Of a stretch of DNA of 64,000 bases, positions 33,299 through 44,583 are shown in pieces. Numbering within the stretch: the first letter of the stretch is position 1; the number at the start of each line of letters is the position of its first letter. The notes beneath the pieces were generated by a model. It worked only from the letters and a program-made list of their open reading frames with translations, was not told where the DNA came from and ran no database searches. Source of the DNA: Astragalus membranaceus (Eukaryota; Streptophyta; Magnoliopsida; Fabales; Fabaceae); contig CM076847.1 in the NCBI GenBank assembly GCA_039519185.1, forward strand, positions 28,269,251 through 28,333,250. The letters are read 5' to 3'. Position numbers and translations under genes: made by a program.

Positions 33299-34920
33299 TG
33301 TTGAGTTTCTCAATTGAGAAACATATTCTCTGATTTTCATTGATTATGAAAAATGAATTGATACAAAAATAACGTTGTACCAAGGCTTTATATATTAGCT
33401 AGAAAAAATAAACTTGACCTTAAACTATATCGAAAAATCTAACAAACTATTGATTGAGTAAAACTAATTAAGATAGATTAACTAACTGATAATTCAAAAT
33501 ACTCCAAGATAAGATAAAATAAATTCTAAAATCTAGATGATATAAAATATCTTATTTTCAATTCTTCTAATACTCCCCCTCAAGTTGGATTGTGAGTTAT
33601 ATATGAGCACCCAACTTGACCGCCGGTTCTTGAAATTGTTGTGCATCCAAAGACTTTGTGAATTCACAAGCTGATAAGATTGCTTATGCCATATCTCTAG
33701 TTGATCTGGGACTTCAGCACACCCTTTCATGTTCAAGACTGGACATTTGAAGCGTGGACTGATACGGTGGAATAACAAGGATCTCAACATAACCCTTACA
33801 CCCAGGACTGGACATATGGAGCGTGGAAAATGCATGGATTAATAGAGAGCTAGTTACATTAACAAAGCATTTTACCACAATACTTGAAACTAAGTCTCAC
33901 ATAGACATTAGTGAGTCATAACCAACCGTAAGTCACCATTGTTATGACGGTTAACGAGAAGAAAAGTCATCATTAATGATTCATATGAGGGAAAAGTCCC
34001 CACCAAAATGATCATTGGCGGGAAGAAAAGTTACCAAAGTATAATTTATCAATGAGAAAGGAAGGCATGACAAAGAAAATTAGAACCTGACGAGCAGATA
34101 TGATGCTTGAAGAGGAGAGAGAAAATGCGTCAAATAGGAGAGATAAGGGGCTATTTGAACTGAAACACGTCTACCTGGAGCTCGAAATCAAAAAGTGACC
34201 ACATATCGTGGATGTGGAAGAGAGGCAACCACAATGGTGGAAGAATCTACCGGAGATCTGGCAGGCTCCCCCTCACGCGCCGGTAAAGTGTCTAGGAAGT
34301 GAGAATCATGGGGGGGGGGGGGGGTGAGGCGGCACGTGCAATATCTGATGCGGATAGTCATGTTGATAGGGGAATATGTCGCCACAATTTTTTTTAGTGG
34401 CGGCGAAGATGGGTGGTGGTAGCGGTTTTTTTCGGGAAACACGACGGAGTAAAAAGTACACAGCAGTAGGAAGTAGAAACTGGAAAACTGAAAAAGTGAT
34501 TGTAGCAGTGAAAAGGAAATAAACCAAAAACTGAAAAAGGTGGTGTTTCCGGCGGCAAATGCTGCCATCGGCAGTAGTGGTGAAGCACAGAGACGAGGTA
34601 AGAAAATTAGAACCCACTGTGATACCATGTTGAATTTCTCAACTGAGAAAATATTCTCTGATTTTTATTGATGATGGAAAATGAATTGATACAAAAATGA
34701 ATCTATGCAGAAGCTTTCTATATAGCCAGAAAAATATTAATTAACTTGATCTAAACTAGATTCAACAAACTTAACAATCTATTGACAAAATAAAACTAAT
34801 TACTTTAGTTAACTAACTAAATAACTAACTGATAATTCAAAATACTCCATGATAAGGTAAAACAAATTCAAAAATCTTGATAAGATGAAATCTTTTATTT
34901 TTAATTATTCGTCTGCAACA
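33299..34920 (-). mobile_element. Small non-autonomous copia-like LTR element, 1.6 kb, minus strand
   Basis: LTRs at 33299-33572 (about 274 bp) and 34628-34920 (about 293 bp) share the tip TGTTGARTTTCTCAAYTGAG and the block ACTGATAATTCAAAATACTCCA. On the minus strand the right LTR (5') begins TGTTGCAGACG and is followed by TGGTATCACAGTGGG (PBS, tRNA-iMet type, 34613-34627). The left LTR is preceded by the polypurine tract AACTTGAGGGGGAG (33586-33573). The 1.05-kb interior has no pol. It starts with a short Ala/Phe-rich ORF like the start of a copia gag and then decays, and it contains a 15-G run (34310-34324). LTR divergence is considerable and no matching TSD was found (ATTCA vs TGTTG), so it is old or rearranged. 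Confidence 0.7.
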
Positions 34921-35343
34921 TGTTGATAAACACTCTTTTTTACAAGTATTAGTTCCTTATTCATTTTGTATTGATTACTAATTATGGTGTTATTTTATCA
35001 TGTTTTCCTTGCATTTTTGTTTTGTTTGTGTTATTTTAATCTTAACATTACATCCAACTTTCTATTAAAAAATATAGAAAATAATTAATAATTTGGATAT
35101 TTTTAATAATTATCAATATAGTTAAAATCTAGCTACTTAAATTTATTTTTTTGGAAATGAAGCAAAAAACTTCAAAGTATAAAAGATAAGTTTCAGGAAT
35201 TTGTTTCTAATTTTTTTTATACATTCAGAAACAAGTTTTCAGATTACACCACCTCTATGAAATTGGATAACTTAACAAAATCTTGCTTTTGGATTGCCCG
35301 TAAATAAAGGAAAAAAACTCAGTTTATTCCAAATGAAAACTAA
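34921..35343. other. No gene seen; AT-rich flank of the copia chain
   Basis: No feature supported. The left end of the truncated copia LTR begins at about 35344. Confidence 0.45.
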
Positions 35344-36059
35344 CAAAGTTGCAAAAAGCGGAAAAGGAGATCAAGCTTTCAATTCATAAGTTGTTTGGTT
35401 CTATTTCGTATATTGTATGTCTTAGGATATTTGTGCAAGTGGAAATAAAGCTCTCTAAAATAAAACAAAATCACACACTCACAATATTTTTCATAAAAAT
35501 ATGTTTTTGCATGAAAATAATTTTTTTGAATAAAATAATCCATTATGTGGGAAAGAATTATTTTTGCATAATCATTGGCCTTTGATATGTGCTTCACGTA
35601 ATATATTGCACAATTCTTTTTTCCAACGGACAAATTCATTCTCATGTCAACACTTTTTGATAATTAAGGCATACATATCCTTTAGTTCCAACGGATATAT
35701 TTTTATTTTGGAAACCATAAGGCATACAAGTTCCTTTTAAAATCAACACATGATAATTGAATCCAAATAATCAATTTTTAGAATATTACCGTTGGAATTT
35801 TATCAATCTTAATAATTATTATTTTGATCTCTTTAATTCCATCTTCTGTATAAATAGGAGACTTTTGGTAGCTCTTTTACACAACTCATTTTTGTATTGA
35901 ACCTCTACCAAAATTATCTTCTAGTCTCAAAAAAAAAATTATCTTCTCATCACTCTCATTTATTTTACACTTGCTAATATTTTATTTGAGAGCTTTATAC
36001 TCCACATAGTTTGAGTTGTCTAATTTGTGCTTCAATTTGTTCTATCTACACTATTGAGT
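35344..36059 (+). repeat. Truncated 5' LTR of the SIRE/Maximus-like copia unit A
   Basis: Aligns with the LTR at 37771-42595 from its position 66 onward, so the first ~65 bases are lost. The match ends at 36059, where the sequence jumps straight into gag. In the other unit the equivalent DNA (42114-42889: last LTR part, PBS and gag start) is present, so about 776 bases were deleted here. A TATA box (TATAAATAG, about 35851) is retained. Confidence 0.8.
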
Positions 36060-37446
36060 CATTACAACTGCTTTAAGCGTCGATGAGTTCTATCCCGTAT
36101 CACAATGTAAAACCACCAAGGAAATGTGGGACGCCCTTCAAGTGACCCATGAAGGTACAACCGAGGTCAAAAGGGCTAGAATGAACACATTAACCCATGA
36201 GTATGAGCTATTTAGGATGAAACCGGGTGAAACCATCCAAGAATTGAACAAGCGATTCATCCATATAGTTAACCATCTCAGAGGTTTTGGAAAATCATTC
36301 GAAAATGAGGACTTGATTAATAAAGTTTTGCGATGCCTAAATAGAAATTGACAACCCAAAGTGACAGCTATCTCGGAATCTAAAGATTTATCCTCTCTGG
36401 ATTTAACCACTTTATTTGGTAAATTGCAGGAACATGAGCTCGAATTAAATCGACTTATTGAAAGTGAGGAAGGTGAAATGAAAAAGAAAGGACTTGCTCT
36501 AAAAGCAAGTACCGAAGAACGTCAGACGAAAGATTACGATAGTTCTAATGAAAGTGATGAAAACATGAGCGTAATGGTTCGAAGGTTCAAAAAGTTTATG
36601 AGGCACAAAGGCAAACCAAAACCATTTTCTAATCCTCAAAAGAAAAATGAGGAAGGAACTTCCTTCAATCCAAGATGTCACAAATGTGGTAAGAAGGGGA
36701 ACATAAAATCGGATTGTCCAAAAAATCAAAAGTATGAGAAATCAGATAGAAAAACCCCAAAGGAATCAAAAGGAAGAAGAGCATATATCACTTGAGATGA
36801 AAATGATATGGAGTCATCCGATGAATCCGAAAATGAGGAAGCAAAGCTATGTCTCATGACAAAGCATGAAGAAGATGAGGTAAACTTTCTTGAAACCGAA
36901 CCCGATTTAACTTATGATGATTTGCCTAGTGTTTGTGAAGAATTAAATAATGAGTCAACTAAACTTAGAAAAATTGTTTCCACTTCTAAGAATACTATTT
37001 CCACTCTTCAATCTAAAATCGAAACTTTTAACAAGGAAATAGAAATTCTTAAAGAGAAACAAATTTTTGTAAGTGAAGTCTCCTCTTACAACTCTTACAA
37101 AAATCAAATGGAGATTATTCCCAAGTGTGAAGAATGCAATGTTTTGAAAAATAAAGTTGATGATTTACACAACACTCTTGCAAAATTCACCATGGGAAGA
37201 GACACTCTAATTACCATTTTTGGAAATCAAAGGGGAACTTATGATAATGTTGGTTTGGGCTATCAATCAAAAATTCATGAAAAATCTTTCAAAAAGTGTT
37301 TTAGTCCCAACAACACATTTAGTAGCCGTTTTGTGAAATGTTTTTATTGTGGTAGAAAAGGTCATACATCCTGTATTTGCAATGCAAGGAAAAATAAAAT
37401 TGTGGATGGTAAAATGGTATTGATTTTGTGTTGTAGGTGTGCTTGA
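36060..37446 (+). pseudogene. SIRE/Maximus-like Gag, unit A (non-autonomous, broken)
   Basis: The N-terminus is removed by the deletion. The remainder shows the UBN2/gag core (MKPGETIQELNKRFIHIVNHL), a charged stretch, a first knuckle CHKCGKKGNIKSDCP (about 36677-36720), a coiled-coil segment and a second knuckle CFYCGRKGHTSCIC (about 37340-37380). In-frame TGA codons at 36349-36351 and 36793-36795 stand where unit B has TGG. After 37446, protease, integrase, RT and RNase H are missing: a short WYLHSGYSKHM remnant of the protease (catalytic Asp replaced by His) runs straight into the 3' non-coding region. Gag packages the RNA; this copy cannot. Confidence 0.85.
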
Positions 37447-37770
37447 AGGCCAAGAACTCAAATTGGTATCTTCATAGTGGCTATTCAAAGCACATGAAGG
37501 AGGATAGCAAAAACGTTTACACTTATCCCTTGAATATATGCCTTGCCATGATTATTTCTTTCCTGCTTTTAGATAATGCCAAAAGGGGGAGAGTCGTGTG
37601 ATTTGCATGTTTCAGGGGGAGCATTTTTTTAAGGTTTGCATATAGAAAGGGGGAGTATAATTTGCGCTTAACTCTGATATATATACTTTGTTATGAAATA
37701 TTTCTATCCTAACCCCTTCATTGAGCAAATCCCCTCTAATGATGTTTGTCATCATCAAAAAGGGGGAGAA
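37447..37770 (+). other. 3' non-coding region of copia unit A with several polypurine tracts
   Basis: Four purine blocks of AAGGGGGAG type (about 37572, 37617, 37650 and 37760) are seen. The last, at 37758-37770, abuts the LTR and is the functional-position polypurine tract. Confidence 0.7.
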
Positions 37771-40700
37771 TGTGAATATATGCCTTGACAGGAATAATTT
37801 GGTTTTGATAATTGACAAAAAAAGGACTAAAATGTCAAAGTTGCAAAAAGTGGAAAGGAGATCAAGCTTTCAAGTCATAAGTTGTTTGGTTCTATTTCTT
37901 ATATTGTATGTCTTAGGATATTTGTGTAAGTGGAAATAAAGCTCTCTAAAATACTTTCCTGTCTAAGTTACTGGTGTCTGGTAGGAGATTTTAATTGTGT
38001 CACAAGTGTTGAGGAAAGGAAAGGTATAGGGGTGAGGGGGTCTATTCAAGAAGTTAACGAGTTTAATGCTTTTATTTCGGATATGGATTTACTTGATGTC
38101 TCAGTTACTGGTAATGTTTTTTTTTGGTTTTGCTCGGATGGGATTTCGATGAGTACACTGGATAGGTTTCTTATTTCTCCTAATTTGGTTGACAAGTGGA
38201 ACATCTCGAGTCAATGGATAGGGAAGAGGAATATCTCTGATCACTGCCCTATTTGGCTGCTCAGATCTACTGTTGATTGGGGTCCGAAACCTTTTCGGTT
38301 TGTTAATGCTTGGTTTCACCATGCTAAGTTTAAAGAGTTTGTTAAGGATAGCTGGTCTCAAATTCAGGTTTCTGGGAATAAAGCTTATGTTTTTAAGGAG
38401 AAAATGAAGATGTTGAAAGAGAAGTTGCGAGTGTGGAACAAAGAGGTATTTGGAGTGGTTGACTTGAATATAGAGGAGGATGTCAAGGAGTTGAATAACT
38501 TAGATCAAATGCTCATTGAGCATTGGGATGAGGCCACAGTTTCTAAAAGAAAGGAAGTCTCTGTGTCTTTTTGGAAGCAAATCAGATTGAAGGAAAGTAT
38601 TCTTCATCAAAAGAGTAGGGCGCGTTGGATCAAAGAGGGTAACGTGAATTCTAAATATTTTCACTCAATGTTGAAGTTTAAAAAGAGGAAAAATATTCTA
38701 AAGTTGTTAGATGATGAGGGAAGGCTTATTGAAGATGTTTTTGTGGTTAAAGATAAGGTGAAGAATTTTTTTCAAAATGGATTTACGGAGCCGCTGTATG
38801 GTAGTCATGTGTTGAATGATACGATGTTTAATCAAATCTCTTCAGAAGCGAATGATTACCTGGTCATGCCTTTCGAAGAGGAGGAGATTAGGGAGGGGAT
38901 TTGGAGCTGTGATGGAGATAAAAGCCCGGGTCCTGATGGTTTTAATTTGAGGTTCTTTAAGGAGAATTGGGATTTGTTGAAGTATGACATTGTGGGAGTT
39001 TTTTCAGAATTCTACGCCAAGACTCATATTCCTTAAGCGTTCTCGGCCTCTTTCCTAACTCTCATTCCCAAAAATGATCATCCTCAAGGGTTGGGGGAGT
39101 ATAGGCCCATTTGTTTAATTGGGAGCATCTATAAGATTCTTTCAAAGGTGTTGGCCAACAGGTTAAAGAAGGTTCTTCTTTTGGTGATTTCTGAGTGTCA
39201 GTCGGCTTTTCTTGGTGGTCGGAATATTCTTGATGGGGTAGTGATTGTTAATTAGCTTGTTGATTTGGCGAAGCGTAATAAGGAGGAGTGCATGTTGTTT
39301 AAAGTGGATTTTGAGAAAGCTTATGACACCGTCTCTTGGTCGTTCCTCTTTGATATGTTAGCTAAGTTCGGGTTTGATCTTAAGTGGATTCGTTGGATTA
39401 GAGCGTGTGTGTCTTCTTCTTCTTTATCAGTTTTGGTCAACGGAAGCCCAACTCAAGATTTCTTGGTGCAAAGGGGATTGCGTTAGGGGGATCCTCTATC
39501 TCCTTTTTTATTCTTGTTAGTGGCTGAGGGTCTTGCTCGGTTGGTGGATAAGGCGGTGGGGGTTGGGGTTTTTGAGGGGTTTGTAATTAATGAAAACCTT
39601 AGTTATTTGCTTGTTCAATTTGTTGATGATACCGTTCTGATTGGGAAGCCGTCTTGGAATAACCTTTGGGGTCTAAAATCTATTCTCAGGAGCTTTGAAC
39701 TCGTCTCCGGATTGAAGGTCAATTTCATCAAAAGTAAGCTTATTGGTATTAATGTGCCTGATAATTTTATGGAGCAAGCTTCAGTATTCCTTCACTGCAG
39801 GTCGGAATCCATTCCGTTCAACTTTCTTGGCCTTCCCGTTGGTGCTAATCCGAGGCGAAAAGGGACTTGGAATCCGGTTTTGCAAAAGTTTCGGTCTAGG
39901 CTGGCATCTTGGAAGGGGCGCAATTTATCTATAGGAGGTCGGGTTACACTTATCAACTCGGTCCTTAGTAGTTTACCTTTGTATTTCTTCCCTTTCTACA
40001 AAGCACCAAAAGTGGTTATTAGGGAGATGATAAAGATTCAAAGAGATTTTCTTTGGGGAGTTAAGGAGGATGCGAGAGGTATGTATTGGGTGGCTTGGGA
40101 TAAGGTTTGTAGGGAGAACAATGAGGGAGGTCTTGGTATCAAAAACTTGGAGAATTTCAATATTTCCTTATTGTCAAAATGGAAGTGGCGCTGTTTGGTG
40201 GACGAGAATGCGAATTGGAGAGGTCTATTAAGTCATAGATATGGTGAGTTGTCGGGATTTATGTCTAGTGATTCCGTCAGAAGTATGAGATCGGATTCTT
40301 TGTGGTGGAGGGATCTTTGTATTGTTGGTAAAGAAGAAATGGGGGACGATTGGTTCAAAGATTGTATTCGGAGAGGATTGGGCAGTGGTGAGGGGGTCAA
40401 ACTTTGGAAACATCATTGGATTGGTCACCAACCACTGTCTATCGTGTTTCCTAATTTATTTGCAGGTTGTGCTGATAAGGATCTCACTGTGGCTGAAGCT
40501 GGTTGTTGGAGACGAGATGGAGTTGGAATTTTTTATCTAATGTTGCAGGTTGTCATCTTTGTGTTCAAGAAGCTGCAGAGTTGGCGGACATTTTGCGTGA
40601 AGTTTCTCCGATTCGAGGTAAATCTGATTGTTGGAAATGGATTCTAACTCATGATAAAATGTTTTCGGTTAGTTCTTGTTATATCCAGGTACAAAGCGTT

Positions 40701-42595
40701 CGACAAGCAGCTGTCTCGCCCCCTCTGCTATCGGCCAGAATTGAAGCCGTGTGGCAAACAGTTGTTCCATCGAAAATTAAGGTTTTCGGTTGGCGTATGT
40801 TTGTCTCGGCTCTTCCTCTTCGCTCTTCTTTGCTTCATCGTAACGTTATTCAGTCTATGGAGGAGGAGGCCTGTGCTTTTTGTCAGAATGATTTTGAAGA
40901 TTTGGATTATCTTTTCGTGGGGTGTGATTTGGCTAGGATGGTGTGGAAAAAGGTGGAGATATGGCTTGGTGTGGATCATATCGTTGAGGAGTCTTTGATG
41001 GAGCATTTCGATTCCTTCGCAAAAGTGTTTACCGGCAAGAAATCTAAGAAGATTAGACATCTTATCTGGCTGGCCTCGTGTTGGAGTATTTGGTTGACTA
41101 GAAATAATCTTATTTTCAAGGGGGAAGAACCGGATTTAGACTCGATTGTTTATCATATTAAAACTATGTCTTGGTCGTGGTTTATTTATGGGGTGGGGAG
41201 TCATTCCGGTTATGTTTTAGATTCTTGGTGGAATAACGCTTACCATTGTATTAATCATTTTGTTGGGTAGTTGGCGGAGAAACAGTGGGTTAGGTTTTCC
41301 CTCTGTACTGCACTCACAGGGTACTCTTTTTCCTACCTGAGTCTTTTTCCCAATGGATTTTGGCTCAGGGAGGTTTTGAGGAGGCCCTCCCCCTTTTTTT
41401 TCTCTCATTGTAAGGGTTAGGCACCCCTTGTGCTCTTTTCAATGATATTGCTTATTGAAAAAAAAAAACTCTCTAAAATAAAATAAATCACACACTCACA
41501 ATATTTTTCATAAAAATATGTGTTTGCATGAAAATAATTTTTTTTGAATAAAATAATCAATTATGTGGGAAAGAATTATTTTTGCACAATCATAGGCCTT
41601 TGATATGTGCTTCACGTAATATATTGCTCGTTTTTCCAACGGACAAATTCATTCTTATGTCAACACTTTTTGATAATTAAGGCATACATATCCTTTAATT
41701 CCAACGGATATTTTTTTATTTTGGAAACCATATGCATGGATGGTTTAATACTTTTCCAACGGACTAATTTGATAATTAAGGAAATCCATTTCTCCCACGG
41801 ACAAGTTTCTTTTGAAATCAACACATGATAATTAAATCCAAATAATCAATTTTTAGAATATTACCGTTGGAATTTTATCGTATAATCTTAATAATTATTA
41901 TTTAGGTCTCTTTCATTTCATCTTCTCTATAAATAGGAGACTTGTGGTAGCTCTTTTACACAACTCATTTTTGTATTGAAGCTCTACCAAAATTATCTTC
42001 TCATCACTCTCATTTATTTTACACTTCCTAATATTTTATTTGAGAGCTTTATACTCCACATAGTTTGAGTTGTATAATTTGTGCTTCAATTTTTTCTATC
42101 TACACTATTGAGTGTATTATTTTAATCTTTTTTTTATTTCTTATTTTTTGGGTGTGATCCTAAGTTATTCAAGAGAGGTGATATCTCTTGGTTTTGAAGC
42201 TCTTTTACATAGAGAGGTGATATCCTGTTTTTGTGTGAAGAGGGTGTTCTTCGGTTGTAAAGGTTTGTAGCTGAACCTGTTCTAAAAGCTAGTGTTTGAT
42301 TGATTAAAATCCATTGGTGTGTTTTGCCCTGGGGACGTAGGCCTCAGGAGTGACCGAACTAGGATAAATTTCCACGTGTCTATTTCCTTTCCCTTTATCT
42401 CTTTTATTTTCCTTTGCAAGTTATTTTTATTATTATTTATTTCAACATCTTTATTTATCGTCTCTTATTTTAATTCATACATTTTCTAAACACTTTATTT
42501 TATTTGATTAATTTTAATTAAGTGATTCATTTTTAATCGCTATTTTTAAGTACACAATTTACCCCCCTTTTGTGTTTGAAGTCACTTAGTCAACA
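37771..42595 (+). repeat. Copia LTR shared by units A and B, split by a LINE
   Basis: Starts TGTGAATATATGCC after the polypurine tract and ends GTCAACA before the PBS at 42598. Without the LINE and its TSD copy it is about 1298 bp. It is the 3' LTR of unit A and at the same time the 5' LTR of unit B; no second LTR lies between them. TATA box TATAAATAG at about 41931. Confidence 0.85.
37954..41468 (+). mobile_element. L1-type LINE, 5'-truncated, in the copia LTR; 12-bp TSD
   Basis: Flanked by CTCTCTAAAATA at 37942-37953 and 41469-41480, with an A-run just before the right copy (41459-41468). Order: C-terminal part of the APE-type endonuclease (WCLVGDFNCV, then SDHCPIW at about 38239), linker, RT (FKVDFEKAYDTVSW; FVDD at about 39622 in place of the usual FADD), connector, and zf-RVT region (about 40740-40960). 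Stops at 39034-39036 (TAA), 39253-39255 (TAG) and 39484-39486 (TAG), all at places where the family normally has Gln, plus a frame change near 40530. ORF1 and the first part of the endonuclease are missing through 5' truncation, normal for target-primed reverse transcription. Dead copy. Confidence 0.9.
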
Positions 42596-42597
42596 AG

Positions 42598-42608
42598 TGG
42601 TATCAGAG
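42598..42608 (+). promoter_or_regulatory. Primer binding site of copia unit B (tRNA-iMet type)
   Basis: TGGTATCAGAG, two bases after the LTR end at 42595. Standard PBS of plant copia elements. Confidence 0.85.
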
Positions 42609-42647
42609 TTAGACTCTTGGTAAAGACTAACTATCTCAAGAGGCAAG

Positions 42648-43376
42648 ATGACTTCAAACAATGACTCCTTAAACAGACCCCCATGTTTCAATGGTGAAGA
42701 GTATAATTATTGGAAAACAAGAATGAAAAATTTTATTGTGGGAGTAGATTGTGATATTTGGGATGCTGTGGTAAATGGTCTGTTTGTTCCCACTCATCTT
42801 GTTAATGATGTAATGGTGAACAAGCCTAGATTTCTTTGGTCCAAAGATGAAAAAGAAAAGGTTCGATACAATTTGAAAGCTAAGAACATCATTACAACTG
42901 CTTTAAGCGTCGATAAGTTCAATCCCGTATCACATTGTAAAACCATCATGGAAATGTGGGACGCCCTTCAAGTGACCCATGAAGGTACAACCGAGGTCAA
43001 AAGGGCTAGAATGAACACATTAACCCATGAGTATGAGCTATTTAGGATGAAACCGGGTGAAACCATCCAAGAATTGAACAAACGATTCATCCATATAGTT
43101 AACCATCTCAGAGGCCTTGGAAAATCATTCGAAAATGAGGACTTGATTGATAAAGTTTTGCAATGCCTAAATAGAAATTGGACACCCAAAGTGACAACTA
43201 TCTCGGAATCTAAAGATTTATCCTCTATGGATTTAACCACTTTATTTGGTAAATTGCAGGAACATGAGCTCGAATTAAATCGACTTATTGAAAGTGAGGA
43301 AGGTGTTAAGAAAAAGAAAGGACTTGCTCTAAAAGCAAGTACCGAAGAAAGTCAGACGGAAGATTATGATAGTTCT
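42648..43376 (+). pseudogene. SIRE/Maximus-like Gag, unit B, first part (split by a gypsy insertion)
   Basis: Starts at the ATG at 42648, 40 bases after the PBS. It carries the N-terminal 'NRPPCFNGEEYNYWKTRMKNF' type block and the UBN2 core without a break. The frame is cut at 43376 by the Tat-type element (TSD GTTCT, 43372-43376) and resumes at 62797 in phase. The reading frame up to the insertion is intact, so the gag was still open when it was hit. Confidence 0.9.
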
Positions 43377-43741
43377 TGTTCTGTACCGTATCTCTGAACT
43401 GGTATCCGATATTAGATACCAAGTCCAGTCCGAGATAGTTGGTAGTTGTATTCTTGGTAAATCCGAGCTTGAGCTCCGACCCGAGGTGGGGTGGTACCTG
43501 CAATAACACTCCGACGCTCAAGTCAGTAAGTGGGTCAATTGCAAGTGAGAGAATTGGAAAGTGTGTACCTTTAATGCTAGCATTGAATGCTTATTTATAG
43601 GTTTCGGGAATCAACGGGAGCCACTGGATGTAGGTATTTGATCCTCACCCTTGGTTGGTGGGTTTGCCTTTGGTATTGGGCCTTAGTGCACAATACTGTC
43701 GTGGCCCAATCCTCACCCTTGGTTGGTGCATAATACTGTTG
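43377..43741 (-). repeat. 3' LTR of the Tat-type element
   Basis: Matches 62450-62791 up to 43712. The last part has an extra copy of the CTCACCCTTGGTTGGTG block, so this LTR is slightly longer. It is followed at 43742-43748 by the polypurine tract (TTGGGGGGAA on the minus strand). Confidence 0.85.
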
Positions 43742-44210
43742 TTCCCCCCAAGTCGGTTTGCCCTAGGGCAAGCTCGACTTGATGCCTTATCCGGGTTTGA
43801 GGTACCTTCTGAACTCGATCCGGTCTTGTCAGTCTAGAAAACACGCCTAGCTTGCGAGACTGAGCTTATACTATGGTTAGTGTTTTGTCTCCAGCCTCAG
43901 AGTACTTTGAGGTTTAGGTCGGGTTCTCCTTTTTAGAAAATCGAGCTTAAGGCGCTCTGCGCGAGCTTACATGTGGATGGCTGTTATTCGCGGCGACCTT
44001 CCGAGGTTCGGAGAAAGTGAAACCGAGTGACTCGAGGTATTCTCATTATGGCGACGCTTTGATTCCAGCGCTGTCATCAATGTTATTGATGGGGTGCGTC
44101 GTTTGACGGGGAGTGGCGTAATGATGGCGCATCGATTCGCGTGCCCTGACTAGGTGCTATTGATTGGACGCATCGTCTAGGCCCAGGCCCAATTCGTAGC
44201 TGATGGAACT
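43742..44210. other. Tat-type element: polypurine tract and upstream region of the antisense gene
   Basis: No coding. The polypurine tract lies at its left edge. The rest is the likely promoter region of the plus-strand gene. Confidence 0.5.
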
Positions 44211-44211
44211 C

Positions 44212-44220
44212 TATAAATAT
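44212..44220 (+). promoter_or_regulatory. TATA box of the antisense gene in the Tat-type element
   Basis: TATAAATAT on the plus strand, opposite to the pol direction. It is followed by a leader exon (about 44240-44413), a GT..AG intron (44414-44583, acceptor TTTCTGCAG) and the coding exons. The arrangement parallels the TATA box at 4076-4083 in the other Tat-type element. Confidence 0.6.
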
Positions 44221-44583
44221 GCGTGAGTGACTCACTCATTTGTACTAGTTTTTTGCGAATTGCTCTGGATACCGACCTTAACTTCGTTATTCTGTGCTTT
44301 GGTCTCTGAGCTTCCCGTTCAACTTACTGTGGCGAGGGTCTCTGCTTTTCAGTTCATTGAGGTTGTCAGGGTACGCGAACAAGTTCAGCTTCGCCGAGCT
44401 TCTGGTTTCCAAGGTTAGTGTGCTTCCACTGTTTCTCTTTCTTTCTGCCTTATGTTTTAGCCGGTATTCCTGTTTGCACGTTTTCATAAACACAGAGTGG
44501 GGGTCATCAGGTCGGGTTCCGACTTGGTTGTGGACCCACTGTTTCGCGCTTAAACTTGACTTGGCATGCCCCCATTTCTGCAG

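Noticed and set aside
34188..34628. Phe/Ser-rich ORF as a secreted protein
   Set aside because: It starts at the PBS of a small LTR element and contains low-complexity sequence and a C-run. It could be a decayed gag start, but no signal peptide claim is safe.
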